Notes: generated by a model not told the origin, from the letters alone. DNA of 64,000 nucleotides from an uncultured Bacteroidales bacterium (GCA_905233685.1 CAJOEZ010000009.1:124001-188000), one strand, 5' to 3'. Positions 25,373 to 34,473 are shown, counted from the stretch's first letter. Numbers and translations: made by a program.

Positions 25373-26632
25373 TCACTCAATCCTCATATTCGGAATCTCC
25401 GTGCCGTCATAAAAGCCTCGATCGAGTTTCTCGCGCACTTCCTTGAAGGCGTTCAGCGTGTAGTTCACGTCGTCCATTGTGTGGGCCGCCGTCGGGATGA
25501 TGCGGAAGATGATCATGCCCTTGGGGATGACCGGATAGGTGATGACCGAGCAGAAGATGCGGTAGTTTTCGCGCAGGTCCATGGCGATGTTGGTGGCCTG
25601 CACCACGTCGCCCTGCACATGCACCGGTGTCACGCAAGCCTCGGCGGGCCCGATGTCGAAGCCCAAGTCACGGAAGCCTTTCTGCAAGGAACGTGTCACC
25701 TTCCAAAGTTGGGCACGCAAGGCATCACCTTCTGCGCTGCGTATGATTTCGAGGCGTTTCTCGCAACCTTCCACAATGGCCAACGGCAGACTCTTAGCGT
25801 ACATCTGAGAGCGCATGTTATAACGCAGAAACTCAATCACATACTTCGGCCCAGCCACGAATCCACCGATGATGGCCATGGCCTTGGCGTAAGCTCCAAT
25901 GTAGATGTCAATGTCGTCCATCACGCCGAAATGCTCCGACGTGCCGCGACCGTTGGGACCCATCACGCCGAAGCCGTGGGCGTCGTCAATGAGGATGCGG
26001 AAGTTGTACTTCTTCTTTAGGGCCACGATGCCGGCAAGGTCGCCCAACGCGCCCGTCATTCCGTACACGCCCTCGGTGATGACGAGGATGCCGCCACCCG
26101 TCTTGGCCACCACTTCCGTCGCGACCTTCAGTTTCTTCTCAAGGTCTTCCATGTTGTTGTGACGGTACTTGTACTTGTTGCCGATATGCAGACGAATGCC
26201 GTCGAGCAGGCAAGCATGAGCCTCATTGTCATAGACAATCACATCGTGCATGGTGGTCAGCGTGTCGATGGTTGATACAATGCCTTGATAGCCAAAGTTA
26301 AAGAGGTAGGCGGCTTCTTTTTTCTCAAAGTCGGCCAACTCATGCTCGAAATGCTCGTGCATCCTCGTGTGACCCGTCATCATGCGGGCACCCATTGGGG
26401 CGGCGAGGCCGTATTTGGCGGCGGCTTCGGCATCCACGCGGCGAATCTCGGGGTGGTTGGCCAAGCCCAAATAATTGTTCAAACTCCAGCAGAGCACTTC
26501 CCTGCCGTTGAAGGTCATGCGCGGCCCCATCTCGCCTTCCAAGCGCGGGAAAGCGAAATAACCGTCGGCGCGTTCGCGGTATTGCCCAATCGGGCCACCG
26601 GAATCCTTTGATATTCTTTCAAAAATGTCCAT
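25373..26632 (-). CDS. spt: serine palmitoyltransferase, Bacteroidetes type
   Basis: A 419-residue PLP enzyme of the alpha-oxoamine synthase family. It condenses L-serine with a long acyl thioester to 3-ketosphinganine, the first step of sphingolipid synthesis, which most Bacteroidetes carry out. The start MDIFERISKDSGGPIGQYR, the SLNNYLGLANHPE motif, DDAHGFGVMGPNGRG and the Schiff-base lysine in GAYAKAMAIIGGFVAG (Lys250) support this. The longer upstream frame is non-coding leader. A glycine C-acetyltransferase is the main alternative, but the overall text fits SPT better. A reductase gene diverges from the shared upstream region. Confidence 0.85.
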   Translation of the reverse strand: MDIFERISKDSGGPIGQYRERADGYFAFPRLEGEMGPRMTFNGREVLCWSLNNYLGLANHPEIRRVDAEAAAKYGLAAPMGARMMTGHTRMHEHFEHELADFEKKEAAYLFNFGYQGIVSTIDTLTTMHDVIVYDNEAHACLLDGIRLHIGNKYKYRHNNMEDLEKKLKVATEVVAKTGGGILVITEGVYGMTGALGDLAGIVALKKKYNFRILIDDAHGFGVMGPNGRGTSEHFGVMDDIDIYIGAYAKAMAIIGGFVAGPKYVIEFLRYNMRSQMYAKSLPLAIVEGCEKRLEIIRSAEGDALRAQLWKVTRSLQKGFRDLGFDIGPAEACVTPVHVQGDVVQATNIAMDLRENYRIFCSVITYPVIPKGMIIFRIIPTAAHTMDDVNYTLNAFKEVREKLDRGFYDGTEIPNMRIE

Positions 26633-26654
26633 TTTATGTGGTGTATTGTTAATC

Positions 26655-26680
26655 GTAGGGGCGGACCTATGTGTCCGCCC
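26655..26680. repeat. GTAGGGGC element, solo end
   Basis: GTAGGGGCGGACC-tatgt-GTCCGCCC is a single palindromic end of the same family as at 573 and 22712. It lies in the leader of the serine palmitoyltransferase mRNA, between the -7 box and the start codon, where it would form a hairpin. Confidence 0.72.
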
Positions 26681-26693
26681 AAATTCTGAGGCA

Positions 26694-26701
26694 CAAAAAT
26701 A
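26694..26701 (-). promoter_or_regulatory. TAnnTTTG -7 box for spt
   Basis: TATTTTTG on the minus strand, 62 bases before the start at 26632. The leader contains the palindromic solo element. Confidence 0.6.
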
Positions 26702-26740
26702 GTAAATATATTGATTATCCCAACGTAAAGGTTTTATTTT

Positions 26741-26748
26741 TAATTTTG
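26741..26748 (+). promoter_or_regulatory. TAnnTTTG -7 box for the short-chain reductase gene
   Basis: TAATTTTG lies 21 bases before the start at 26769. Together with the minus-strand box at 26694 it forms a divergent promoter pair 40 bases apart. Confidence 0.65.
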
Positions 26749-26768
26749 CGGGCGGAAAAACCAACGAT

Positions 26769-27560
26769 ATGTTAGACCTCAAAAACAAAACCGCCCTCGT
26801 CACAGGCGGCGGCACCGGTATCGGGCGCAGCATCGCGCTGCACTTGGCGCAGGAAGGCTGCCACCTCGTGCTTACTGGACTGGGCCTCAGCGACTTGGAA
26901 GCCGTCAAAGCAGAGTGCGAGCAATACGGCGTGAAAGCTTACGCCACTGAAACACAATTGGACGACTACGCCTCCATCGACCGGCTCCATGACTATGTGA
27001 TTTCTAACGGTTTGAGCATCGACCTTTTCGTGCTCAACGCGGGCATCTCGCAGCGCGAAAAGGCCTTGGACACCGATATCAGCGTGGATGAGAAAATCAT
27101 GAAAATCGACTTCCTCAGCGGGGTGTATCTCGTCAAAAAGTTCAAGGAGATGATTCAGGCGAAGGAACATGTGCAGTTCAGTGTAACGACTTCCCTATCA
27201 GGATTATTCGGCTTCCCATTGCGCTCAGCTTATTGCGCGGCGAAACACGCCTTGTTCGGGTTTTATGAGTCGTTGGAACTGGAATACGACAACATCAATG
27301 TAACGTTCCTCATCCCTGGGCGCATCAACACGCAAATCAGCAAGAGCGCCCTCCACGGCGACGGCACGGCCCACGCCAAGATGGATGCCGGACAAGCCAA
27401 CGGCCTTGATGTGGACAAATGCGGCAAAATCGCCGTCCGCGCCATCAAGCGACAGAAACACAGGAAGTTAATCGGGCGTTCCGAGCTTTTGATGGCGTAT
27501 ATTCATAAATATTGCTTACCTTTGTATTATAAACTATCGAGAAAAATATCAGCTACATAA
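26769..27560 (+). CDS. short-chain dehydrogenase/reductase, possible 3-ketosphinganine reductase
   Basis: A 263-residue classical SDR: nucleotide-binding TGGGTGIG at 13-20, NAG at about 95, catalytic Ser in TTSLSGL, and the YCAAK active-site pair. The C-terminal helix LMAYIHKYCLPLYYKLSRKIS is hydrophobic and basic, as in membrane-associated DHRS7/KDSR-like enzymes. Its position divergent from serine palmitoyltransferase makes reduction of 3-ketosphinganine, the next step of that pathway, an attractive guess. SDR substrate cannot be read from sequence alone, and a general lipid or steroid-type reductase is equally possible. Confidence 0.85.
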   Translation: MLDLKNKTALVTGGGTGIGRSIALHLAQEGCHLVLTGLGLSDLEAVKAECEQYGVKAYATETQLDDYASIDRLHDYVISNGLSIDLFVLNAGISQREKALDTDISVDEKIMKIDFLSGVYLVKKFKEMIQAKEHVQFSVTTSLSGLFGFPLRSAYCAAKHALFGFYESLELEYDNINVTFLIPGRINTQISKSALHGDGTAHAKMDAGQANGLDVDKCGKIAVRAIKRQKHRKLIGRSELLMAYIHKYCLPLYYKLSRKISAT

Positions 27561-27570
27561 AAACACGGCC

Positions 27571-27613
27571 CTTCGACAGGCTCAGGGGCCTAAGGTCGTT
27601 GAGCCTGTCGAAA
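27571..27613. repeat. TTCGACAGGCTCAG inverted repeat
   Basis: CTTCGACAGGCTCAG and its inverse TTGAGCCTGTCGAA are separated by about 13 bases. From memory this sequence is a widespread intergenic repeat in bacteria of this kind. Here it follows the reductase gene and could end transcription, though no T run follows. Confidence 0.7.
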
Positions 27614-27658
27614 TGCTACGCATTCAACGTAGTTAAACGCCGACAAAAAGGAACAACC

Positions 27659-28726
27659 ATGAAAGAGAAAATCATCTGCGGCATACAGCAAGTGGGCATC
27701 GGAGTCCCTAACTTCGTCGAGGCTTGGAAATGGTACTACGACAACTTCGGCTTTGAAATCAAAATCGTTGACGATGAAGGCGTTGCGGAGCGAATGCTGC
27801 CCTACACGGGCGGCAAGCCCCAACCGCGCCGCTCGGGCATTGCGGTGAACATCCGCGGCGGCGGCGGCTTCGAAATCTGGGAGCCGAAAGGCCGCCCGCT
27901 CAATTACTTGAAAGAACCCGTGAAACTCGGCGACTTGGGCATCCTTATCGCCAAAGTGAAAACGGCTGACATTGAGGCGGCCTACAACACCTTTATTAAT
28001 AAGGGCCTTGATGTCATCAGCGAAATCACCACATCGCCGATTGGGCAAAAGCACTTCTTCATGAAAGACCCCTACGGCAACCTATTCCAGCTCGAACAAG
28101 ACGATTACGTTTTCATCAACGAAAAGAAGACCACGGGCGGCGCCAATGGTGTTATCCTCGGCGTGAGCGACATCGACCGTTCCCTGCCCTTCTACACCCA
28201 ACTCCTTGACTACGACAAAATTGTCTTTGACCAAACCGCCGTTTTCGAGGATTTGAAATCGCTACCCAACAGCGAATGCAAATTGCGCCGCGTCATCTTG
28301 GAACGCAGCAAACCCATCGAGGGGCCACTGTGCAAAATTATGGGCACTTCGCACCTTGAGTTGATTCAAAGCATGGACGGCGCGGGCAAGAAACTCTACG
28401 AAAACCGCTTCTGGGGCGACCCAGGCTTCATCCACCTCTGCTTCGATGTGCGCAATATGGAGGCCGTGAAAGTTCAAGCTGAATCGACGGGACATCCTTT
28501 CGTATGCGACAGCGGCGCAGACTTTGGCATGGGCGATGCCAACGGCCACTTCACCTACGTGGAAGACCCTGACGGCACGCTCATCGAGTTCGTCGAGACC
28601 TACAAGATCCCGATTGCCAAGAAGTTCGGGCTTTACCTCAACCTTGCCAACAAGGACGACCGCAAGCCCTTGGGCATTTTGAAACTACTCCGTTTCGCCA
28701 AAGTGAAGCGTGAGAGTATCAAGTAG
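27659..28726 (+). CDS. VOC superfamily protein with two glyoxalase-like domains
   Basis: A 355-residue protein built of paired betaalpha-beta-beta-beta units. Domain 1 (about 1-155) starts IQQVGIGVPNFVEAWKWYYDNFGFE and ends HFFMKDPYGNLFQLEQ. Domain 2 (about 160-320) starts GVILGVSDIDRSLPFYTQLLDYDK, with HLELIQ, GFIHLCFDV and VEDPDGTLIEFVE; the last glutamate and histidines are typical metal ligands. The ATG at 27659 is chosen because the longer frame comes from the upstream repeat. VOC enzymes include glyoxalases, dioxygenases and isomerases, so the reaction is open. It is probably transcribed with the reductase gene. Confidence 0.88.
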   Translation: MKEKIICGIQQVGIGVPNFVEAWKWYYDNFGFEIKIVDDEGVAERMLPYTGGKPQPRRSGIAVNIRGGGGFEIWEPKGRPLNYLKEPVKLGDLGILIAKVKTADIEAAYNTFINKGLDVISEITTSPIGQKHFFMKDPYGNLFQLEQDDYVFINEKKTTGGANGVILGVSDIDRSLPFYTQLLDYDKIVFDQTAVFEDLKSLPNSECKLRRVILERSKPIEGPLCKIMGTSHLELIQSMDGAGKKLYENRFWGDPGFIHLCFDVRNMEAVKVQAESTGHPFVCDSGADFGMGDANGHFTYVEDPDGTLIEFVETYKIPIAKKFGLYLNLANKDDRKPLGILKLLRFAKVKRESIK

Positions 28727-28782
28727 TACCCGACTGGATGGGACTTCCCGTAACCTATGGCAACATCCCGGCAAGCATAATA

Positions 28783-28812
28783 AAACAGCCGACCCGCTTG
28801 GGTCGGCTGTTC
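28783..28812 (-). terminator. rho-independent terminator after the ompH pair
   Basis: CAGCCGACCC and GGGTCGGCTG form a 10-bp stem around CGCTT; read on the minus strand the stem is followed by TTTTATTATG. It lies about 40 bases after the stop at 28854. Confidence 0.82.
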
Positions 28813-28853
28813 CGCGCTTATAGCGCTATCCTTGATACAAATTCCACTTTGTC

Positions 28854-29369
28854 TTACTTGACACCCAACTTGGCCTTCACGTCATTAGTGCAGTCAACGG
28901 CATCCGTGCCCACATAAACGGCAGCACCCGTGGCGAGGTCAAGCACATAGGTATAACCCTTCTCCTTGCCCACCGTGTTGATGGCGTTCTGAATCTTGTC
29001 GAGAATGGGTTTCAGCAATTCGGAGCGCTTGGCTTCAAATTCCTGTTCAGCATTGGCCTGAAACTGCTGGATACGGTTCTGAATGTCAATAATTTCCTTT
29101 TCCTTCGATTGTTTCACCAAGTTGGACATAGTCGCCACATTGGCCTCATAATCCTGCATCTTGGTTTGATACTCAGTGGCCATGGTCTGAAGTTGAGCCT
29201 GAAGCTCGTTATAATACTTTTCCATCGCCTTCTCAGCCGTAGCCTTGTCGGGCATGGCATCCAAGATTTCAGCCGTGTTGACATGGGCGATTTTCACCTG
29301 CGCATTGGCCACTCCACTCATCACGAAGAGAGCGACACCTAAGAACAAAACTTTAAACAAATTCTTCAT
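28854..29369 (-). CDS. OmpH/Skp family periplasmic chaperone, copy 2
   Basis: A 171-residue Skp-like chaperone that would hold unfolded outer-membrane proteins in the periplasm. The signal peptide ends SGVANAQ; the mature start VKIAHVNTAEILDAMPD is the OmpH opening. A long coiled-coil region follows (about 40-125), then the closing GYTYVLDLATGAAVYVG. It lies after a second OmpH gene and bamA on the same strand, the usual Bacteroidetes order. Its own -7 box at 29419 implies extra independent transcription. Confidence 0.9.
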   Translation of the reverse strand: MKNLFKVLFLGVALFVMSGVANAQVKIAHVNTAEILDAMPDKATAEKAMEKYYNELQAQLQTMATEYQTKMQDYEANVATMSNLVKQSKEKEIIDIQNRIQQFQANAEQEFEAKRSELLKPILDKIQNAINTVGKEKGYTYVLDLATGAAVYVGTDAVDCTNDVKAKLGVK

Positions 29370-29418
29370 TTTATTGATTTTTAATGATTTAACTCAAGTT
29401 TAACTCCGTTTCAGGGTG

Positions 29419-29426
29419 CAAAGATA
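29419..29426 (-). promoter_or_regulatory. TAnnTTTG -7 box for ompH copy 2
   Basis: TATCTTTG on the minus strand, 50 bases before the start at 29369. Confidence 0.6.
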
Positions 29427-29459
29427 AGGAATAATTCTTTTGCTGCCTCCAAACCCACA

Positions 29460-30050
29460 TTATTTTCCGCCATTTCCGCTCGCTTTGCGACGGTCTTCAC
29501 GGCGCACAGTTTGCATGACGTTGCCCAATTGGTCGAGCACGTCGTCGCTGATGTCGTTCTTGTCGTTGGCATAGAGAATGGAAGTACCCGAGGCCAAGTC
29601 AAGGACGAAGGCATAGTTCTTCTGCTGTGCCACCTCTTGCATGGCGGTATAAATCTTCTCCTGGATAGGCTGCACCAGTTCGGTACGCTTTTGGAACAAC
29701 TGGCCTTCAGCGCCAAAATACTGCATCTGCAAGTTCTTAGCTTCCTGTTCTTTTTTGATGATGTCCTGCTCGCGGGATTGCTTTTGGTCTTCGGAGAGGA
29801 GCAACTTCTCGGATTGGTACTTTTTGTACATCTCATCCACCTTGTCGTAGGCGGCCTTCACTTCCTTCTGCCACTTGGTCGACAGGGCTTCAAGTTCTGA
29901 TTGCGCGTCACCGTATTCAGGAATGTTTGACATGATGTACTCCGAATCGACATAGACAATTTTCTGGCCTCCGCCAAGTTGGGCGTGGGCACACACGACG
30001 CCACCCAAAACCAAGGCGGCGGTCAAAACTAATGTTCTAAATGCTTTCAT
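29460..30050 (-). CDS. OmpH/Skp family periplasmic chaperone, copy 1
   Basis: A 196-residue Skp-like protein. The ATG at 30050 gives a signal peptide (MKAFRTLVLTAALVLGGVVCAHAQ); the longer frame upstream is repeat-derived. The mature start KIVYVDSEYIMSNIPEYGDAQ, the charged coiled coil (about 45-130) and the close NYAFVLDLASGTSILYA match OmpH. It is a little longer than copy 2, with a basic tail RREDRRKASGNGGK. The two copies are clearly paralogous; separate clients or mixed trimers are possible. Confidence 0.9.
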   Translation of the reverse strand: MKAFRTLVLTAALVLGGVVCAHAQLGGGQKIVYVDSEYIMSNIPEYGDAQSELEALSTKWQKEVKAAYDKVDEMYKKYQSEKLLLSEDQKQSREQDIIKKEQEAKNLQMQYFGAEGQLFQKRTELVQPIQEKIYTAMQEVAQQKNYAFVLDLASGTSILYANDKNDISDDVLDQLGNVMQTVRREDRRKASGNGGK

Positions 30051-30099
30051 TTTTTCTGTATTTAATCTGTTTGTTTGTCTTTTATCAAAAACCGTTCCA

Positions 30100-30195
30100 A
30101 AATAATTCGGAATGCGAAATGCGGAATAAGGCAAAGCCGCACCATGTTCCTCATAATCCCGTATATTCATAATTCCGCATTCATAATTCCGCATT
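30100..30195. repeat. intergenic AATTCCGCATT repeats
   Basis: The 144 bases between ompH copy 1 and bamA contain CATAATTCCGCATT twice in tandem (30168-30195) and the inverse AATGCGGAATAAGG upstream (30117 on), able to fold into a hairpin. It resembles small dispersed repeats I remember from other Bacteroidetes. It could reduce read-through from bamA to ompH. Confidence 0.6.
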
Positions 30196-32831
30196 TAATC
30201 AATTGAACCTCCGATGGAGAAGTGGAATTGGCTGTGGTTGCTGCCCGGAGCACCGACAACGTCATCAAATCCGTAGCCCCAGTCGAGGCCAAGCAAGCCG
30301 AACATGGGCAAATAGATGCGCACACCAAGACCCGCCGAGCGCTTCACATCAAAGGGGTCGAAGTTCTCAAAACCAAGCCAGCAGTTACCCGCTTCAAGGA
30401 AGGTCAGCGCATAAATGGTGGCCTGAGGATTGAGCGACAAAGGATAACGAAGTTCCAAAGTGTATCGGGTCAACATGTCGCCACCCTTGGAAGTGGTGTT
30501 GTAGCCCGGTGTCAACGAGTTGTCGGCATAACCACGCATACCGACAATCTCACGGTTGTCCACGGAATAAGTGTTCAGGCCGGAGCCGCCTAGGTAATAC
30601 CTGTGGAACGGCGTGGGACCGATATCGTCATTGTAATGGCCCAAGTAGCCAAAACGCACTTTCGTCATCAACACAAGCTTGTCGTACAGCTCCGTGTACC
30701 AAGCCGCCTTGAAGTTCCAACGGTGCATCTCCACCCATTTGTACTTCTCGTTTTCCGACATGTGGGCATAGTCCTTGTCGGGCGAGAACAGCGAATAAGG
30801 CGGCGTGATTTCAAGCCCGATCTGGAATTCGGAACCACTGCGCGGATAAAGCGGCTGGCTTACCGAATTGCGGCTCCAAACGATACTGTAGCTAATCAGG
30901 TTGAACTTACCGTTGCCGTCGCCCACGTTCAGGTATTGGGTCGAATAATTGTTCAGGTTATAACGCATCACATTAATGCCCTGGTACAAAGAGAAATAGT
31001 CGTCAGGCCAAGTCAAGCGGCGACCCAAGCCAACTGTCACACCCGTACGCAAGAACCAGCCATAGTTTACGGATTTCCTGTCGGGCGTCGTGGTCTGGAA
31101 CGTCTGGAACACCGATGTCGTGAGCGCGTTGGGCTTGCGGCCTCCGAGCCAAGGCTCAGTGAACGTCAAACCGTAATAAATGTACTGCAGGCCGTAGGTA
31201 GCCACGTTCAGCGAGAGTTTCTGCCCGTCGCCAGCGGGAATCGGGCGCCAAGCGTCTTTCTTAAAAAGATTGCGCATGGAGAAGTTGGAGAACGACAAAC
31301 CCGCTTGAAGCATCAGGTAACCAGCGGCATAACCGCCCGAGAAGCTGATTTGGTCGGCAGCGGCCTCCTCGACGGAATACTCGATGTCGACCGTGTTGTC
31401 ACTGAAATTAGGCTTGATGTCCGGATTGATGTTCTCTTGGTTGAAAAAGCCCAAGGTGGCCAACTCACGGACAGAACGCACCACATCGCTACGGCTGTAT
31501 AGCTGGCCAGGACGCGTATACAACTCACGAAGCACCACATGATCGTAGGTCTTCGAGTTGCCCGCAAGCGTCACGTTGCTGATGCGGGCCTGTTTGCCTT
31601 CGCTAAGACGAATCTCCAAGTCAATGGAGTCGTTTTCGACGTTCACCTCGACGGGGTCGACACGGAAAAACAAATAGCCGTCGTCCATATACAACGAGCT
31701 GATATCCATCGAAGTCTCGCTATAGGTCAAATTCTTTTCGAGCAACTCCTTATTATATACGTCGCCCTTCTTGATGCCAAGGATGCTGCTTAGCGTCTCG
31801 CTGCTGTACTTGGTGTTGCCCGTCCACGTGATGTTGCGGTAATAATACTTGTCGCCTTCGGCGATGACAAGGTCGATGCCCATGTTGCGGTCGTCGATCC
31901 GATAGACCGAGTCGCTGACAATGATGGCATCGCGGTAGCCCTTCGAGTTGTACTTGTCGATAATTTTCTGTTTGTCGTCCTCAAAATCACTCTCCTTATA
32001 GCGCGAAGCTTTAAAGATGCGTGGTCGGTAGTTTTCATAAAAATACTCTTCAACGCCCGTGATGGCCTTCAGGGGCTTCAATGTGAACACATAACCGACG
32101 GTATTCACCACGAGTGGACCCAATGGGTTGAGCGGGTCGAAATGTCCGCGCTGTTTGGTTTCCTTCATGGCAGCAAGTATCTGACCGTCAGACAGGTTCT
32201 CATTTCCGACGATGTTGATTTCCCCGATTTTCACTTTTGGACCTTTGTCAATGTTGATGACCATGTCGACATAATTCTCGCGGGTGGTGTCGGCCACCTG
32301 CTCAATGTCGATGTCCACGTTGAGATAGCCTTTGTCGTAATAATAGTTCTCGATGATGCGCTGCGTCTTGGTGAGCAGGTGCTCAGTGGCAATGTCACCG
32401 CGCGACAGGTTGATTTTGTTGCGGATTTCGTCGGCTTCGCTTTTCTTGATGCCTTTGAACGAGAAACGAGATACCCTCGCCTTTTCCTTGACCACGATCT
32501 GTAGGAACACCTTGTCGCCCACGAAGTCGGTGGCATTGATGGCCACGTCCTCAAACATGCCCTGTTCCCAAATCTTGCGGATGGCCGTGGCGATGTCGTC
32601 GCTGGGAATGGTAATCTTATTCCCCACTCTCAAACCGGCCAACATGCTCAACATGGATGCGTCGACATATTTTGCGCCTTCCACGATGATACCGCCGATC
32701 TCGTACTCCTTGGGCCGGGAATAGTCCACCTCCGACAAGTCGTCACCAATCTGGATTTGGGCCATCAAACCGTGGCCCGAAACAAGAAAGGCTAAAAGGA
32801 ATACTATCAATCGTAAATATCTGTTTCTCAT
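30195..32831 (-). CDS. bamA: outer-membrane assembly protein BamA
   Basis: An 878-residue Omp85 protein, the core of the BAM complex that folds beta-barrels into the outer membrane. The signal peptide ends GHGLMAQ. The first 450 residues form POTRA domains (for example EIGGIIVEGAKYVDASMLSMLAGLRVG, VKIGEINIVGNENLSDGQILAAMKETK, ARISNVTLAGNSKTYDHVVLRELYTRPGQ at about 410-438). The barrel follows, with the lid-loop-like LGGSGLNTYSVDNREIVGMRGYAD and the closing FHFSIGGSID. The end lacks a final aromatic residue. Gene order uppS-bamA-ompH-ompH is classic for the phylum. Confidence 0.95.
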   Translation of the reverse strand: MRNRYLRLIVFLLAFLVSGHGLMAQIQIGDDLSEVDYSRPKEYEIGGIIVEGAKYVDASMLSMLAGLRVGNKITIPSDDIATAIRKIWEQGMFEDVAINATDFVGDKVFLQIVVKEKARVSRFSFKGIKKSEADEIRNKINLSRGDIATEHLLTKTQRIIENYYYDKGYLNVDIDIEQVADTTRENYVDMVINIDKGPKVKIGEINIVGNENLSDGQILAAMKETKQRGHFDPLNPLGPLVVNTVGYVFTLKPLKAITGVEEYFYENYRPRIFKASRYKESDFEDDKQKIIDKYNSKGYRDAIIVSDSVYRIDDRNMGIDLVIAEGDKYYYRNITWTGNTKYSSETLSSILGIKKGDVYNKELLEKNLTYSETSMDISSLYMDDGYLFFRVDPVEVNVENDSIDLEIRLSEGKQARISNVTLAGNSKTYDHVVLRELYTRPGQLYSRSDVVRSVRELATLGFFNQENINPDIKPNFSDNTVDIEYSVEEAAADQISFSGGYAAGYLMLQAGLSFSNFSMRNLFKKDAWRPIPAGDGQKLSLNVATYGLQYIYYGLTFTEPWLGGRKPNALTTSVFQTFQTTTPDRKSVNYGWFLRTGVTVGLGRRLTWPDDYFSLYQGINVMRYNLNNYSTQYLNVGDGNGKFNLISYSIVWSRNSVSQPLYPRSGSEFQIGLEITPPYSLFSPDKDYAHMSENEKYKWVEMHRWNFKAAWYTELYDKLVLMTKVRFGYLGHYNDDIGPTPFHRYYLGGSGLNTYSVDNREIVGMRGYADNSLTPGYNTTSKGGDMLTRYTLELRYPLSLNPQATIYALTFLEAGNCWLGFENFDPFDVKRSAGLGVRIYLPMFGLLGLDWGYGFDDVVGAPGSNHSQFHFSIGGSID

Positions 32832-32851
32832 ATTCTTGTCATTATCAATCG

Positions 32852-33607
32852 TTACTTTGCGACTTGTTCACTGGTCTTGCCGAACCTGCGCTCGCGGTGT
32901 TGGTAGTTCAGGATGGCCTCGTAGAGGTCGGCCTTGCGGAAATCGGGCCAATACTTAGGCGTGAAATACAGCTCGGAATAGGCCAATTGCCAAAGCAAAA
33001 AGTTGCTGATGCGTTCCTCGCCGCTGGTGCGGATGAGCAGCTCAGGGTCGGGCATCCCTGCGGTCGAAAGGTAGTTGGGAACGGTCTTGTCGGTAATTTC
33101 CTCGGACTTCAGCTTGCCGTCGGCCACGTCCTGTGCCATGCGGCGCGAGGCCTGCGTCAAGTCCCAACGGCCCGAATAGCTCAAAGCAAGGGTGAGCATC
33201 ATGCGCGTGTTGTGGCTCGTGTCAGCAATGGCCTGCATCAGCTGGTCGTAGTTCGACTTGGGCAGACTTTTCAAGTCGCCAATGGCATTCAGCTTGATGC
33301 TGTTTTTGTTCATTGTAATCACCTCAGCCTTAATGGTTTGCGCCAACAAAGTCATCAGTCCGCTGACTTCAGCTAAGGGGCGGTTCCAGTTTTCGGTAGA
33401 GAAAGCGTACAACGTCAAGTACTTCACACCAAGTTCAGCCGAGGCTTCGGAAACCTCGCGTACCGATTGTACCGCGCTCTGGTGCCCGAAAATACGTTGT
33501 TTGCCGCGTTCCTTGGCCCAGCGTCCGTTGCCGTCCATGATGATGGCTATATGCTGCGGAAGCCTTTCTATATCAATTTGTTGCTTGAGTTGCTCTTTCA
33601 GTTCCAT
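32852..33607 (-). CDS. uppS: isoprenyl transferase (undecaprenyl diphosphate synthase)
   Basis: A 251-residue cis-prenyltransferase that makes the C55 carrier lipid for peptidoglycan and O-antigen. The motifs are HIAIIMDGNGRWA with the catalytic Asp25, GHQSA, YLTLYAFSTENW, and the C-terminal PELLIRTSGEERISNFLLWQLAYSELYF. Length is standard. It begins two bases after the stop of the PorG-like gene and lies 20 bases before bamA, so it is in the same operon. Confidence 0.96.
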   Translation of the reverse strand: MELKEQLKQQIDIERLPQHIAIIMDGNGRWAKERGKQRIFGHQSAVQSVREVSEASAELGVKYLTLYAFSTENWNRPLAEVSGLMTLLAQTIKAEVITMNKNSIKLNAIGDLKSLPKSNYDQLMQAIADTSHNTRMMLTLALSYSGRWDLTQASRRMAQDVADGKLKSEEITDKTVPNYLSTAGMPDPELLIRTSGEERISNFLLWQLAYSELYFTPKYWPDFRKADLYEAILNYQHRERRFGKTSEQVAK

Positions 33608-33609
33608 AG

Positions 33610-34461
33610 TCAGAATTTGCTTAGGTTACAGCCCCTTCCGTCGGGCAGATTGAATTTCCAGGTCAGCGAAACGCGCGCCATACCAAACCAATCGTTGTAT
33701 GATGAATTGCCGCGCTGCTGGTCTTCTTTAAAATTGCCCGTCGGGTCGGTCAGGTCGTAGGTCAACCCATCTTCGGCCTGATATATGGCATGTTGATTAT
33801 CCGCTGGATACACACCTTTCACATCGTCCAAATAGTCCGTGAAAGTCTTTTGCATTCTCCATTCCACCGTGGCCGCCATGTGACGCGACAAGGCCAGCTT
33901 CACGCCAATGCCGAACGGTATGGATACGCCAATCGGCATCGACTTGTTAAACAATTTCTCGTACCATTTGGCATCATCCCCTAACGGTGCCTCTGTGTTG
34001 TAATCACGCAAGTTCACCAAAGCACCTCCTATTTCAGTACAGGGTGTGTATTGAAACACCGAAATGCCACCGAAAATATAAGGTGAAATGTTCCGTTTCG
34101 GGTTGCCAGTGTAATACTCGAGGAAATTAAATTCGGCTTCAAGGCTGAAATCGTTGATTTTGGTGATAAAACTCAAGCCTCGCTCAGGACGCCAATTGGT
34201 GACTTCGTCGGAGGCCGTCACCGTGGCATGGCTGTAGTCGAAGCGGAAAGTCCAGCGTTGGTTCCAGTTCAAACGCACCACACCGCCATACTGCAACTGC
34301 GCCTGGGCAAAGGGAATCGTCGGATTGATATCACCCATATAATAGCTTAGCCCTACATGCGGCCCCACCTCGATGGTCTTGGGGTCGTCAAATTGGGCAT
34401 TGGCTTGATGAAAAAACGCCAAGCAACACAGTATCAATAAGAAACAAATTTTTCTATCCAT
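33610..34461 (-). CDS. DUF6089/PorG-like outer-membrane protein
   Basis: A 283-residue exported beta-barrel. The ATG at 34461 gives the signal peptide MDRKICFLLILCCLAFFHQANAQ. The mature part has EVGPHVGLSYYMGDINP, FRFDYSHATV, SPYIFGGISVFQY and VSLTWKF, the pattern of the PorG/DUF6089 family found between nadK and uppS in Bacteroidetes. PorG is an outer-membrane part of the type IX secretion system in Porphyromonas; many relatives exist, so the T9SS role is inferred. The window's T9SS cargo genes show that such a machine must exist in this genome. Confidence 0.82.
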   Translation of the reverse strand: MDRKICFLLILCCLAFFHQANAQFDDPKTIEVGPHVGLSYYMGDINPTIPFAQAQLQYGGVVRLNWNQRWTFRFDYSHATVTASDEVTNWRPERGLSFITKINDFSLEAEFNFLEYYTGNPKRNISPYIFGGISVFQYTPCTEIGGALVNLRDYNTEAPLGDDAKWYEKLFNKSMPIGVSIPFGIGVKLALSRHMAATVEWRMQKTFTDYLDDVKGVYPADNQHAIYQAEDGLTYDLTDPTGNFKEDQQRGNSSYNDWFGMARVSLTWKFNLPDGRGCNLSKF

Positions 34462-34473
34462 AGTTTGAGCGTG

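Noticed and set aside
26633..26908. 92-residue N-terminal extension of the serine palmitoyltransferase frame
   Set aside because: It crosses the promoter, the palindromic element and the start of the divergent SDR gene; the family begins at MDIFE.
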